Assembly: GCF_000188155.2 (NCBI RefSeq)
Contig: NZ_KE124774.1
Location: 470,736-534,735, forward strand
From: Methylocystis sp. ATCC 49242
GTDB lineage: Bacteria > Pseudomonadota > Alphaproteobacteria > Rhizobiales > Beijerinckiaceae
Reading direction: 5' to 3'
DNA: 64,000 bases
Shown: piece after piece, positions 36,538 to 44,782 of the stretch
How the letters are laid out: each line of letters starts with the position of its first letter
Numbering within the stretch: the first letter of the stretch is position 1
Translations under genes and position numbers: made by a program
The notes under the pieces: model-generated
Told to the model about the DNA's origin: nothing
Databases searched by the model: none
The model's input: only the letters and a program-made list of their open reading frames with translations

Positions 36538-37458
36538 CTATTTCCCGGCGCCGATCATAAGGTCCAGATTCTGAACGGCGGCGCCGGACGCGCCCTTGCC
36601 AAGGTTGTCGAGCCGCGCGACGAGGATGGCGTGACGGCGCGTCTCATTGGCGAAGACGAAAAGCTCCATGTCGTCCGTGCCGTTGAGCGCCAGTGCGTCC
36701 AGCCGTCCGTTCGCCGGCGCCTTCACGACGCGAACATGCGGCGCGCCCTCGTAATGACGGGCGTAAGCCGCTTCGAAGTCGGCGGCCTTGGGCCTGCCCG
36801 GCAAGGCGTCGAGCGCGAGCGGGATCGACACGAGCATCCCTTGCCGGAAGTTGCTCACTGACGGCGCAAAAAGGGGACGGGCCGTCAGCCTGGAATAGGC
36901 CATTATCTCCGGAATATGCTTGTGCTCGAGCCCGAGTCCGTAAAGCTCGAAGGCTGGGGCCTCGCCCTTCTCATAGGCTTCGATCATCTGCCGCCCGCCG
37001 CCCGAATAGCCGGAGACGGCGTTGATGGTGAGCGTCTGGTCTGGCTGGATCAGGTCAGCGTCGATCAGCGGGCGCAGCAGGGCGATGGACCCGGTCGCGT
37101 AGCAGCCGACATTGGCGACGCGCGGGGCTGAAGAAATGGCGTCAGACTGACCGGCGCAGAGTTCAGGAAAGCCATAGACCCATCCCGGCGCGACCCGATG
37201 CGCGGTCGAGGCGTCGAGTAGACGCGGGGCCTTCTCTCCCAGAGCGTCGCAGAGCGCGACGGTTTCCTTCGCGGCGTCGTCGGGGAGGCAAAGGATCGCG
37301 ATGTCGACGGCGCCGAGAATGTCACGCTTGGCGGCGGCGTCCTTGCGCTTTTCGGCCGGGATCGCCACGAGTTCGATGTCGGCGCGGCCCGCAAGTCGCT
37401 CGCGGATTTCCAGACCGGTCGTGCCGGCGTCGCCGTCGATGAAGATTTTGGAGCGCAT
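36538..37458 (-). CDS. argC: N-acetyl-gamma-glutamyl-phosphate reductase, short (type 2) form
   Basis: Third step of arginine synthesis, NADPH-dependent. 306 residues, the length of the ArgC2 group rather than the 340-350-residue type. The N-terminal [19 protein letters not shown] is characteristic of ArgC2, and the active-site Cys lies in [14 protein letters not shown]. Start MRSKIFIDG at 37458; an upstream in-frame extension of 20 residues lacks similarity. It follows a bactofilin gene on the same strand, 137 bp away, probably without functional linkage. Confidence 0.93.
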   Translation of the reverse strand: MRSKIFIDGDAGTTGLEIRERLAGRADIELVAIPAEKRKDAAAKRDILGAVDIAILCLPDDAAKETVALCDALGEKAPRLLDASTAHRVAPGWVYGFPELCAGQSDAISSAPRVANVGCYATGSIALLRPLIDADLIQPDQTLTINAVSGYSGGGRQMIEAYEKGEAPAFELYGLGLEHKHIPEIMAYSRLTARPLFAPSVSNFRQGMLVSIPLALDALPGRPKAADFEAAYARHYEGAPHVRVVKAPANGRLDALALNGTDDMELFVFANETRRHAILVARLDNLGKGASGAAVQNLDLMIGAGK

Positions 37459-37595
37459 CGCGATTGCCTGACTGAGAGATTGCCAGCGGTCAATGTCGCC
37501 CGCGGCTGTCAAAGTCAACCAATCTGCTTCAGGCGCCGGGGAATCGATCCCGGCGACACGCGGTCGAGGAGCGCGTGCGCTCCGTTCATCGGCCT

Positions 37596-37994
37596 CTACT
37601 TTCTGGAGCGCGTAAGTTTCAGCGGTCCTTCCGACGGGGGGATGGCGCGCTCGCTGCGAAACGCGGTCGATTCGGCGACTCCTTTCAGCACGCCGCCCTT
37701 TTCAATTTCGATTTCGCCGTAATTCCAGTTCCCTTCGACGCGGCCGGTCGAGCGCACGCTCAGCAACTGCTTGATGGTCACGTCGCTGCGAATGCTGCCG
37801 GATATCTCGGCGTCCGTCGCAGAAATCACGCCATCGATGACGCCGGACTCGCCGACGATCAGCAGACCGCAATTTACTTCGCCGTTCAGTTCACCTTGAA
37901 TCATGACGACGCCGGTTGCGTGAATCTCTCCGGTGATTTGAACGCCTTCGCCGAGGAAGACCGCGTTCTTCGTATCCGGCGTGAATTCCATCAT
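37596..37994 (-). CDS. Bactofilin (polymer-forming cytoskeletal protein), copy 1
   Basis: 132 residues, nearly all bactofilin domain, a right-handed beta-helix that polymerises without nucleotide. Repeating six-residue turns of hydrophobic and Gly residues are plain: [76 protein letters not shown]. Disordered tails flank the core. Bactofilins guide cell-shape or stalk growth and anchor wall enzymes. A close paralogue lies at 43616. AGGA precedes the first ATG by 8 bases. Two ATGs in a row make the start uncertain by one residue. Confidence 0.93.
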   Translation of the reverse strand: MMEFTPDTKNAVFLGEGVQITGEIHATGVVMIQGELNGEVNCGLLIVGESGVIDGVISATDAEISGSIRSDVTIKQLLSVRSTGRVEGNWNYGEIEIEKGGVLKGVAESTAFRSERAIPPSEGPLKLTRSRK

Positions 37995-38268
37995 TCGATT
38001 ATTCCTGTAATTTCACTATGTTTGCAAACAATGCGAATGTTTGCCTGAGTTGCTTTTATAGTTATTTTGCCATCCTTCCAAGTCGGACGCCCTGAAAAAG
38101 GAAATCCCTGTCCTTCAACGATCGCCGTCATCGCCTTTGTCAACTAAGGCGCTAATCATTTCGACGGCGCGCTAAACCCGCGCCGGCCCGCCGTTTCGAT
38201 CTGGATATTGTAATTTGCGTCGCGATGAAAATAGGCCGTATTTTATCATCGCGCGCCTCGCCGCACGG

Positions 38269-38667
38269 TCAGCGAACCTCATACGCTTCGTCGATCGGCA
38301 CGCCCAGCGCCGTCACGAGGCGATTGGTTTCAGCGGCCATGCCGATGACGGCCAGCAGTTCATGGTATTCCGCATCCGTCATGCCTTTGGCGCGCGCGCT
38401 CGCGGTGTGAGAGTGGATGCAATAGGGGCATCCCTGGGCGACGGATACGGCGATGTAGAGCATCTCCTTCGTCTTGGGGTCGAGGGCCCCGGGCCCCATC
38501 ACGGCCTTTATGCTCTGCCATGTCCGCCTGAGCGTCGCCGGATCATGCGCGAGCGCGCGCCAGAAATTGTTTACGAACTCACTGTTGCGGGTGGCGCGGA
38601 TGTCGTCGAAAACCGCGCGCGCCTCCGGTGAAAGCTGTTCATCGGTGAGCAATGAAACTGTGGCCAT
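38269..38667 (-). CDS. Carboxymuconolactone decarboxylase / AhpD-like protein
   Basis: 132 residues of the CMD superfamily: PKTKEMLYIAVSVAQGCPYCIHSHTASARAKG, with the CxxC pair and following His (GCPYCIHSH) found in AhpD-type alkylhydroperoxidases. The remaining helices (WQSIKAVMGPGALD, EYHELLAVIGMAAETNRLV) fit the six-helix fold. Likely a thiol-dependent peroxidase or carbonyl-binding enzyme in the cytoplasm; physiological substrate unknown. Start MATVSLLTDEQL at 38667. Gene stands alone. Confidence 0.88.
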   Translation of the reverse strand: MATVSLLTDEQLSPEARAVFDDIRATRNSEFVNNFWRALAHDPATLRRTWQSIKAVMGPGALDPKTKEMLYIAVSVAQGCPYCIHSHTASARAKGMTDAEYHELLAVIGMAAETNRLVTALGVPIDEAYEVR

Positions 38668-38890
38668 GGCGTTATCCGGGTTGGCTTTTTGGTCGCGCCC
38701 GCAATTATCTGACCGAGCGGATGTGCGACAACCGCTCATTTCGCCGCTTTCCGATGATTTAAGCGGGAAAACGCCGAAGAATCCGGGGGTGTGATCCTAA
38801 AGCCACGGTGGGAAAATTTCTCAAGAAATCAATGTTGGGCTACTGTATCGCCTGCTAGATTAGCAGGGTGGTCCATCGAGGAGCGTACGG

Positions 38891-40411
38891 TTGCGCAAGC
38901 TTGCCCCGATTGTTGTTTTTACGGCTCTGTCCTTCCCGGCATTCGCAGCGGAAGCGCCCTCCGAGGAGGATGCGCCGCCCGCCGCGCCGCCGCGGCCGTT
39001 GTGGACGAGCTTCTACATCGGCTTTAACCGAGGCTTCGGCGGCGGCGTGCTGGACTCGGACGTCGGTTTTGTTTCGGCTGTACCCGGTCTCAGCACCGCG
39101 ACCACGACGACGAATCGGGCGAGCGGCTTCATCGCCGGCGGTCAGTTCGGCTACACCTATTCCTTCGCCAATCATTTCGTGCTGGGCTTGGAAAGTGATT
39201 TCCAATGGAGCGACATGAGGTCGTCGCATCAGGCGACGACCTTCGCGACGAATCCGGCCCTTATCACCAACGCCGACATACACAGCGGGATCGACTGGTT
39301 CGGCTCGACGCGCGCCCGCGCGGGCTATTCAGTCGGGCGCCTGCTGCCTTACGTGACCGGCGGCGTGGCCTATGGGCAAGTGCAGTCGAGCGGGGTGCAG
39401 TTCCTGGGGTCGGGACTGGCGACGACGGGCTCCCGGACCAACACCCGTGTCGGCTGGGCGATGGGCGGCGGCATCGAGTTTGCGCTGAACAGCAATCTTT
39501 CCGCCAAGGCTGAGTATCTCTATCTCTACCTTCCGGGCGTCGGCGGCGGCGCGACCGGCGTCGGGGCGCCGCCCGTGACGCCGATGGCGGGATCGTTCCG
39601 AACTAACTCCGTGGACGTACACATCGTCAGGAGCGGCCTGAACTACAAGTTCGGCGGGGTCGGCGATTTCTCGAATCTCGCCGATGGCAGTCTGCTTGCA
39701 ACGATCTTTTCCGAGCCGTCCTATGACTGGACCGGCTTCTATGTCGGCATCAACGGCGGCTACGGCGGCGGCGTCGTGACGGGCTCGACCACCTTCGTCC
39801 AGCCGGGCGCGCCGGGGCTTGCGGAGACGACGACGGCGTCCAACCGGACGGCTGGTTACGTCGGCGGCGCCCAGGGCGGATATAATTACCAATTGACGAA
39901 AAACATCGTCGTCGGCGTCGAGACCGACGCCCAGTGGAGCGACGTGAAGGCCCAGCATCAGGCGGCGACGATCGGCGGACCGCTGGGCTTCGTCTACACG
40001 AACACGCCAAACGACGTATCCTGGTTCGGAACAACGCGGCTTCGCGCCGGCTACGCTTCCGGTAACGCGCTCAGCTACGTGACCGGCGGCGTCGCCTATG
40101 GCGAAGTGAACGCGCACGGCTCCCAGATTTCCGGCGGCGTGTTCGGCGGCTCGGCGTCGCAGAACAAGGCGGGCTGGGCGCTCGGCGGCGGCGCGATGTA
40201 TGCGCTGACGAAAAATCTCTCGATGAGGGCCGAATATCTCTACGTGAGTTTCAGCGGCGTTTCGGGGCCGGCTTATGGTGTGGCGCCGCTGCCTATGCCA
40301 CCGCTCGCGGGCAGCTTTTCGACCGGAACCTTCGGAACGAACGTCTTTCGCTTCGGCTTCGACTGGAAGGTCGACGGAATCATCAGTTCGGCGGTCGCCG
40401 CAGCGCAGTGA
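38891..40411 (+). CDS. Outer-membrane protein with two tandem Omp25-like beta-barrel domains
   Basis: 506 residues. Signal peptide (LAPIVVFTALSFPAFAA) and then two copies of the same eight-strand barrel family: copy 1 from SFYIGFNRGFGGGVLD (about residue 38) to VRSGLNYKFGG, and copy 2 from WTGFYVGINGGYGGGVV (about residue 280) to VFRFGFDWKVDG. Both copies share GGQFGYTYSFANHFVLGLESDFQWSD-like and WFG(S/T)TRxRAGY(S/A)xG blocks and a YVTGGVAYG strand. The start is TTG at 38891 with GAGGAG 8 bases before. One chain with two barrels is unusual. Role unknown; relatives include Omp25/RopB-type surface proteins. Confidence 0.85.
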   Translation: MRKLAPIVVFTALSFPAFAAEAPSEEDAPPAAPPRPLWTSFYIGFNRGFGGGVLDSDVGFVSAVPGLSTATTTTNRASGFIAGGQFGYTYSFANHFVLGLESDFQWSDMRSSHQATTFATNPALITNADIHSGIDWFGSTRARAGYSVGRLLPYVTGGVAYGQVQSSGVQFLGSGLATTGSRTNTRVGWAMGGGIEFALNSNLSAKAEYLYLYLPGVGGGATGVGAPPVTPMAGSFRTNSVDVHIVRSGLNYKFGGVGDFSNLADGSLLATIFSEPSYDWTGFYVGINGGYGGGVVTGSTTFVQPGAPGLAETTTASNRTAGYVGGAQGGYNYQLTKNIVVGVETDAQWSDVKAQHQAATIGGPLGFVYTNTPNDVSWFGTTRLRAGYASGNALSYVTGGVAYGEVNAHGSQISGGVFGGSASQNKAGWALGGGAMYALTKNLSMRAEYLYVSFSGVSGPAYGVAPLPMPPLAGSFSTGTFGTNVFRFGFDWKVDGIISSAVAAAQ

Positions 40412-40474
40412 TTTTCGTGGCGGCGATCTTTGCGCCAAAGGCGTGAGCGCCTTCGGCATACGCCTGAAACGCCA

Positions 40475-40501
40475 GCGGCCGCCGGATCGATCGGCGGCCG
40501 C
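40475..40501. terminator. Strong GC hairpin between convergent genes
   Basis: Perfect 10-bp stem GCGGCCGCCG / CGGCGGCCGC around a seven-base loop (GATCGAT), between the double-barrel gene and the convergent MarR gene. No T tract is present on either side, so Rho-independent action is likely weak, but position and stem strength fit a bidirectional terminator. Confidence 0.5.
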
Positions 40502-40529
40502 GTGAGCGATAAAGCTGCGCTGCAGTCAT

Positions 40530-41030
40530 TCAAAGCCGATACTGGATCTGGTCTTCCCAGAAGCGATCGAGGCGCGACATCGAGCGATTGAGGGCCGAGA
40601 AATCGTCAGCCTCAATGCCGCCCAGCTGCTCGATCGTCTGCGCGTGCTTCTGATAGGCCTGCGCGACGAGCGCATGGATTTCCTTGCCGCGCTCGCCGAG
40701 GCTCAGGCGCACGCAGCGGCGGTCGATGCGGGACTTGGAGTATCGCATGAAGCCGCCTTCGACGAGCTTCTTGACATTATAGGACGAGTTGGAGCCCGTG
40801 TAATAATTGCGTGCGCGCAGTTCGGAGGCGGTCAGTTCCTGGTCGCCGATGTTGTAGAGCATCAGGGCCTGAACTGCATTGACGTCCTCGACCTTGGCGC
40901 GATCCAGCGCGTCCTTGATCACTTCCAGCAGGCGGCGATGCAGGCGCTCCAGCAGCAGGACCGTGTTCGTGTAGGCCGGCATGATTGAAGCGGCGCGGTC
41001 GGCGGTTTTGGTTTCGGCGCGAAGCATCAT
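40530..41030 (-). CDS. ldtR: MarR-family winged-helix regulator, LdtR-like
   Basis: 166 residues with a winged-helix core: NAVQALMLYNIGDQELTASELR, the recognition helix YYTGSNSSYNVKKLVEGGFM and the wing SRIDRRCVRLSLGERG. The recognition helix and the D-R-R-x-V-R-L-S-L wing match the LdtR group known from Liberibacter and Sinorhizobium, which activates L,D-transpeptidase genes and osmotic stress tolerance. Several such regulators act on unlinked targets, and no transpeptidase gene is near. The start has two Met codons in succession. The downstream hairpin separates it from the convergent double-barrel protein gene. Confidence 0.78.
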   Translation of the reverse strand: MMLRAETKTADRAASIMPAYTNTVLLLERLHRRLLEVIKDALDRAKVEDVNAVQALMLYNIGDQELTASELRARNYYTGSNSSYNVKKLVEGGFMRYSKSRIDRRCVRLSLGERGKEIHALVAQAYQKHAQTIEQLGGIEADDFSALNRSMSRLDRFWEDQIQYRL

Positions 41031-41306
41031 CTTGATCCCTGAGTTTCTTGGTTATTTTTCTCGCTTGTCGATGGAGAGGAATTTAGCGACCGCGTCTGAA
41101 TTGCGGCTTAAACAAGATCGTGAATCAAGAGTTGTCCGAGTTTACATGAATCAATCCTGAATCGTCGGGTTTCAGAAAGATGTTCATCGAGCGCCCCCGT
41201 TCGTTGCAACGTCGGCAAAGTTCAGGGAAGCTCTTTTCGCGGGCCGGACCCGATTGCCGGCGCCGGCGATTGATGCGCGGGTTTTCGTTTCAATGGAGAT
41301 GGTGGA

Positions 41307-42113
41307 ATGTCGCGAATCCTGTTTGCGGGAGCGATTGCTCTGGGAGCCCTTTCATCGGGACTCATTTGCTCAGCTCAAGCTCAGACGATCGACCTCGCCG
41401 CCACGAAAATCGTGGATCTCAGTCACGCCTATGATGCGGACACGATCTACTGGCCGACGGAGAAATCGGGCTTCGAACTGAAGCAGCAGCACAAGGGGCT
41501 GACGAAAGGCGGGTTCTTCTATTACTCGAACACTTTCTGCTCGCCCGAGCATGGCGGCACGCATCTCGACGCGCCGATGCATTTTGCCGAGGGGCGATGG
41601 GCGAATTCGGATATTCCGGTCGAGCGCCTCGTCGGGCCCGCCGTCGTGATCGACGTTTCCGGGAAGGCCGCAAACAATTCCGACTATACGCTCACGCCGG
41701 CCGACATCGCCGACTGGGAGAAGGCCCATGGTCGTATTCCCGACCAGGCGATTTTCCTGCTTCGCACGGGCTGGAGTTCGCGCTGGCCGGATCGGAAAGC
41801 CTATATGGGCGACGACACGCCAGGCGACGCGTCCAACCTTCATTTTCCGTCCTTTGGACCCGAGGCCGCGACTTTTCTCGTAAACGAAAGGCGCGTCCGC
41901 GTCATCGGCGTGGACACGGCCAGCGTGGACAACGGACCGTCACGCGAGTTTCTGGTGCATCGGATCGTCGGCGCCGCCAATGTCGCCGGATTGGAGAATT
42001 TGACCAATCTCGATCAGCTTCCCGCGACGGGCGCCGTCATTGTAGCTGCTCCCATGAAGATCGCGCACGGCTCGGGCGCGCCGACGCGCGTGATCGCCTT
42101 CGTTCCGCGTTGA
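41307..42113 (+). CDS. Exported cyclase-family hydrolase (kynurenine formamidase-like fold)
   Basis: 268 residues. A signal peptide (ILFAGAIALGALSSGLICSAQA, cut near AQA-QT) is followed by a Cyclase/formamidase domain: VDLSHAYDADTIYWPT, the metal-binding HGGTHLDAPMHF and RVIGVDTASVDNG. The family hydrolyses amides or lactones with a divalent metal, usually in the cytoplasm; the export signal indicates periplasmic action here. Substrate unknown. A Cys-rich small gene lies convergent 107 bp downstream. Confidence 0.88.
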   Translation: MSRILFAGAIALGALSSGLICSAQAQTIDLAATKIVDLSHAYDADTIYWPTEKSGFELKQQHKGLTKGGFFYYSNTFCSPEHGGTHLDAPMHFAEGRWANSDIPVERLVGPAVVIDVSGKAANNSDYTLTPADIADWEKAHGRIPDQAIFLLRTGWSSRWPDRKAYMGDDTPGDASNLHFPSFGPEAATFLVNERRVRVIGVDTASVDNGPSREFLVHRIVGAANVAGLENLTNLDQLPATGAVIVAAPMKIAHGSGAPTRVIAFVPR

Positions 42114-42220
42114 CGCGAGGCGGCGGGCTCGATGCGCTGGCGGGCTTTGAGTTTCCCGATTGCGAAAAAGGCCAGCGCCCTCACGGACGTTGGCCTCGAT
42201 CATGTGAAGGCGCCGGACGA

Positions 42221-42475
42221 TCAGTCGAGGACCTTGCCGCCGGCGTCCTCGCAGGCCTTTTCCGATTCCGTGAACACCCAGCCCTGACCCTTGCACGCAT
42301 TCATGCCCTTGCAGGCGTTCTTGGGCGTATGGCAGTCGGTCTTGCCCTTGCAACTGTTGGCGCCGAGGCAATGAACTTTGCCGGGCGTCGCCTTGACCGG
42401 CGCAACCGCGCCCGACAACGCAAGCGAAACCGCAGCAATGGCCAGCACCGCGCCTTTTTGTGGAATTTGCTTCAT
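42221..42475 (-). CDS. Small exported Cys-rich peptide, bufferin-like (BufA2-type)
   Basis: 84 residues, start fixed by an AGGAGG site. A Sec-type signal (GAVLAIAAVSLALSGAVAPVKA) precedes a mature part of about 54 residues with six Cys (C36, C42, C48, C55, C61, C75) in the pattern HCxGxNSCKGKxDC...ACKGxNACKGxGW...ACEDAGG. This pattern is the one I associate with BufA2-type bufferins, precursor peptides whose Cys are modified to bind copper by an MNIO enzyme (BufB) with BufC. Neither partner gene is in this window, so the peptide is either an orphan serviced from elsewhere or a Cys-rich protein of another role. Confidence 0.75.
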   Translation of the reverse strand: MKQIPQKGAVLAIAAVSLALSGAVAPVKATPGKVHCLGANSCKGKTDCHTPKNACKGMNACKGQGWVFTESEKACEDAGGKVLD

Positions 42476-43193
42476 CGACGTTTGCCTCCTTTTGAGAAGT
42501 TTATCGGCGCCGCCGCGAGCCTGGCAAGCATTCATCATGGCGTCGGCGTTTAACGGCGTCTGCGCTCGAATGCTCGCGCCGCCGGAGCTCGGTAAGCGCA
42601 GGTCAGGCCAGTCGTTCGGCGACGCCCCAGAAGATGTAACTCGTCATCGATTGATCGGGCCATCGCCGGAAAAAATACGACAGAGATCGCCGCCGAGTCG
42701 TTGACGCAAGTCCATTCAGACAAAAAAATTATACTCAATTCACAGATCATGAACCACAGTCGATCATCCGCGCGTCGTCATTGATCAACTCAAACGATTG
42801 GCTCAATTTTCAAGCCTTTGCGCCTTTGACGAAGGCCGAACAGGTGGGCCTGCAGCACACGCCGCCGACCTGCGGAGAATGGCGTTTCCCCATCTCGCGA
42901 TCCGAACGCCTTGCGGTCGCTGAGGCCGGCCGCGATCAATATCGCCTTGCCGCCGCTATCGACGCTCTGCCTCGGACAGGTTTTCAAAATTTTGGTCGAA
43001 CCCAACGAGCGAAGCGTCAAAGACACGGGACTCGAAGAATACGTTACGACTGTGGCTTCAACGCGCCAAACCGCGAGGAGGAGAGGGCGGACGCACGGCT
43101 CAGGCCCCTCTCATTTCCCGGATTGGATGAACGGCGGCGTCACGAGAGCTTTCGCCGCCGTTCCCGGCAGTTTTCGACTGGCGGCAAGCCGGA
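42476..43193. other. Intergenic region without recognisable gene
   Basis: 718 bp between the Cys-rich peptide and the HU gene. Open frames on both strands exist, but none shows family motifs, a good ribosome site or a plausible composition. The segment 42660-42790 is AT-rich and should contain the reverse-strand promoter of the peptide gene or remnants of lost genes. I see no repeat or RNA element. Confidence 0.5.
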
Positions 43194-43583
43194 TCAGGGC
43201 GTAGCCGCGTTCTTCAATTTCGACAGAGCGCGGATTTTCACGCGCACGCTGGCCGGCTTCGCGGCGCCCTTCACCATCTCGCCGGTGGCGGGGTTGCGGA
43301 CGAGCGTTCCCGCCTTGCGCGCAGGCACTTTGCGGAGGGTGACCTTCAACAGGCCGGGCAGGGTGAATTCGCCCACGCCCCTGGGGTGCACGGAGCCGAG
43401 AAACACGCTTTCGAGCGTCGCGTAGACGCCGACGGCCGTCTTGCGCGGAAGTTCGTTCTGCTCGGCGATCAGATTGATAAGCGCCGATTTGGTCAGGGTT
43501 TCCTTGAACGGACGAACAGTGGCCGGTTCGGGTTTGCTCTTCTTTTTCGCCGGGGCGGGTTTGCTGACTTTTGCCTTAGCCAC
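43194..43583 (-). CDS. HU-family DNA-binding protein with a Lys/Pro-rich N-terminal tail
   Basis: 129 residues. Residues 1-28 are Lys, Pro and Ala-rich (AKAKVSKPAPAKKKSKPEPA), like histone-tail extensions. The rest is an HU/IHF fold: LTKSALINLIAEQNELPRKTA, GEFTLPGLLKVTLRKVPARK, VRNPATGEMVKGAAKPASVRVKI, including the DNA-inserting Pro (NPATGE). It should compact or bend DNA. The gene lies 32 bp after the second bactofilin gene on the same strand and may be co-transcribed. It differs strongly from the canonical IhfA at 31020. Confidence 0.88.
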   Translation of the reverse strand: MAKAKVSKPAPAKKKSKPEPATVRPFKETLTKSALINLIAEQNELPRKTAVGVYATLESVFLGSVHPRGVGEFTLPGLLKVTLRKVPARKAGTLVRNPATGEMVKGAAKPASVRVKIRALSKLKNAATP

Positions 43584-43615
43584 GATGAGTCTCCTCAGGT
43601 TGAATAGCTGACTGG

Positions 43616-44011
43616 CTATTTTTTCGGACGGGGCAGCCTGGTCGGCTGCTCGTGAGATACAGCGGGACGCTCACTGCGGAAGCCTGTCGACTCAGCCCTA
43701 CCTTTGAGCAGGCCGCCTTTTTCGATTTCAATCTCGCCGTAATTCCAATTACCTTCGACACGGCCGGTCTCGCGGACGGTCAGCAACTGCTTGATGGTGA
43801 TTTCGCTGCGGATGCTTCCGGAAATATCCGCTTCAGTCGCCGAGACGACGCCGTCGACAACACCGGTTTCGCCGACAAGCAACAGGCCGCAATTGACCTC
43901 CCCCGTCAACGTGCCCTGAATCATCACAATGCCGCTTGCATTGATTTCGCCGTTGATATGCACCCCTTCACCGACAAAAACCGCGTTTTTCGTATCGGGT
44001 TTGAACTCCAT
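43616..44011 (-). CDS. Bactofilin, copy 2
   Basis: 131 residues, aligned end to end with copy 1 at 37596: it has the same [17 protein letters not shown] start, the same VNCGLL(I/L)VGE turn and the same [18 protein letters not shown] turn, with different C-terminal tails. Copy 2 has MIQGTLTGEVNCG where copy 1 has [13 protein letters not shown]. Being so similar they could co-polymerise. Located directly upstream of the HU-like gene (32 bp). Function inferred as cell-shape or polar scaffold. Confidence 0.93.
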   Translation of the reverse strand: MEFKPDTKNAVFVGEGVHINGEINASGIVMIQGTLTGEVNCGLLLVGETGVVDGVVSATEADISGSIRSEITIKQLLTVRETGRVEGNWNYGEIEIEKGGLLKGRAESTGFRSERPAVSHEQPTRLPRPKK

Positions 44012-44212
44012 CGTCGGTTGACTCCTTCAGGCCGCAGAGCATGGCCGTAAATGATCGTGGGCGTAACAGCGTTTTCCGCGCTTCAGCCTAGCTTCTATAG
44101 ACGCAACTGATTCTAAGCAAACGTTTACTAGGCGGCCCATTGATAATATTGGGGACGCCGGCCGAATCCTCCGGCCCGTCTTTACGGTTAGGCGAGTGGA
44201 ACGGGAAATCAA

Positions 44213-44407
44213 ATGGTCGATAGCCCATGCGTGAAGGTTTGCAAGCTGAATGACAAGGGCGTTTGCACAGGCTGCGGTCGCGATCTCGACGAGATCGCGA
44301 ACTGGATGCGTATGTCGGACGCGGATAAAAGCAAGGCGGCGCAGCGCGCCAGGATGCGGCTGAAAACCATCGACGGGAAGCAGGGCGACAAGAAAAGCCT
44401 CGGCTGA
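44213..44407 (+). CDS. DUF1289 family small Cys protein
   Basis: 64 residues with the full DUF1289 signature: SPCVKVCKLNDKGVCTGCGRDLDEIANW, with C6, C10, C18 and C21 as probable metal (Zn or Fe-S) ligands. The family is short, cytoplasmic and of unknown function. Start is ATG 44213, preceded by GGGAAA. It ends about 60 bp before the cobalamin riboswitch and is probably unrelated to it. Confidence 0.9.
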   Translation: MVDSPCVKVCKLNDKGVCTGCGRDLDEIANWMRMSDADKSKAAQRARMRLKTIDGKQGDKKSLG

Positions 44408-44469
44408 CGGATCGGGGCGACTCTATTCTTGTTTTCAATCGACTTGACTCGCCAGCCCTGTCAAATGTT

Positions 44470-44655
44470 TACTCGTGGCGATGGTTCCCGAAAGGGATCA
44501 AAAGGGAACGCGGTGAGCGCGCTCGAGTGCGCAATGCCGCGGCTGCCCCCGCAACTGTAAGTGGTGAGCCGTAGACCAAAAAAGCCACTGGGACATGGCG
44601 TTCCGGGAAGGCGGTCTCGAGGCGACGACCCACGAGCCAGGAGACCTGCCATCAT
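44470..44655 (+). ncRNA. Cobalamin (B12) riboswitch
   Basis: Conserved aptamer pieces appear in order: the GATGGTTCCC / AAAGGGAACGCGGTGAGC 5' arm, AATGCCGCGGCTGCCCCCGC followed by AACTGTAAGTGG, GCCACTGGG, GGGAAGGCGG and the B12 box GAGCCAGGAGACCTGCC (44634-44650). This is the standard adenosyl/aquo-cobalamin aptamer. It lies 128 bp upstream of a TonB receptor start, so cobalamin binding should reduce receptor expression. The expression platform between 44655 and 44783 is not obvious by eye. Confidence 0.96.
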
Positions 44656-44782
44656 TCGTGGTCACGCGCGAAAGCGTCGGGCGGGGTGCACCGATGCGGC
44701 CGAAACCTGTTGTCCGCCGCAACGGCGGAGGATGGGGAGCGACCTCTCGCAGTGACGGTCCACGTCTGTTGCGAGCGCCACC

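Noticed and set aside
42781-43425. Forward open frame of 214 codons across the gap and the HU gene
   Set aside because: No motif, overlaps the HU gene on the other strand, and amino-acid composition is random-like.
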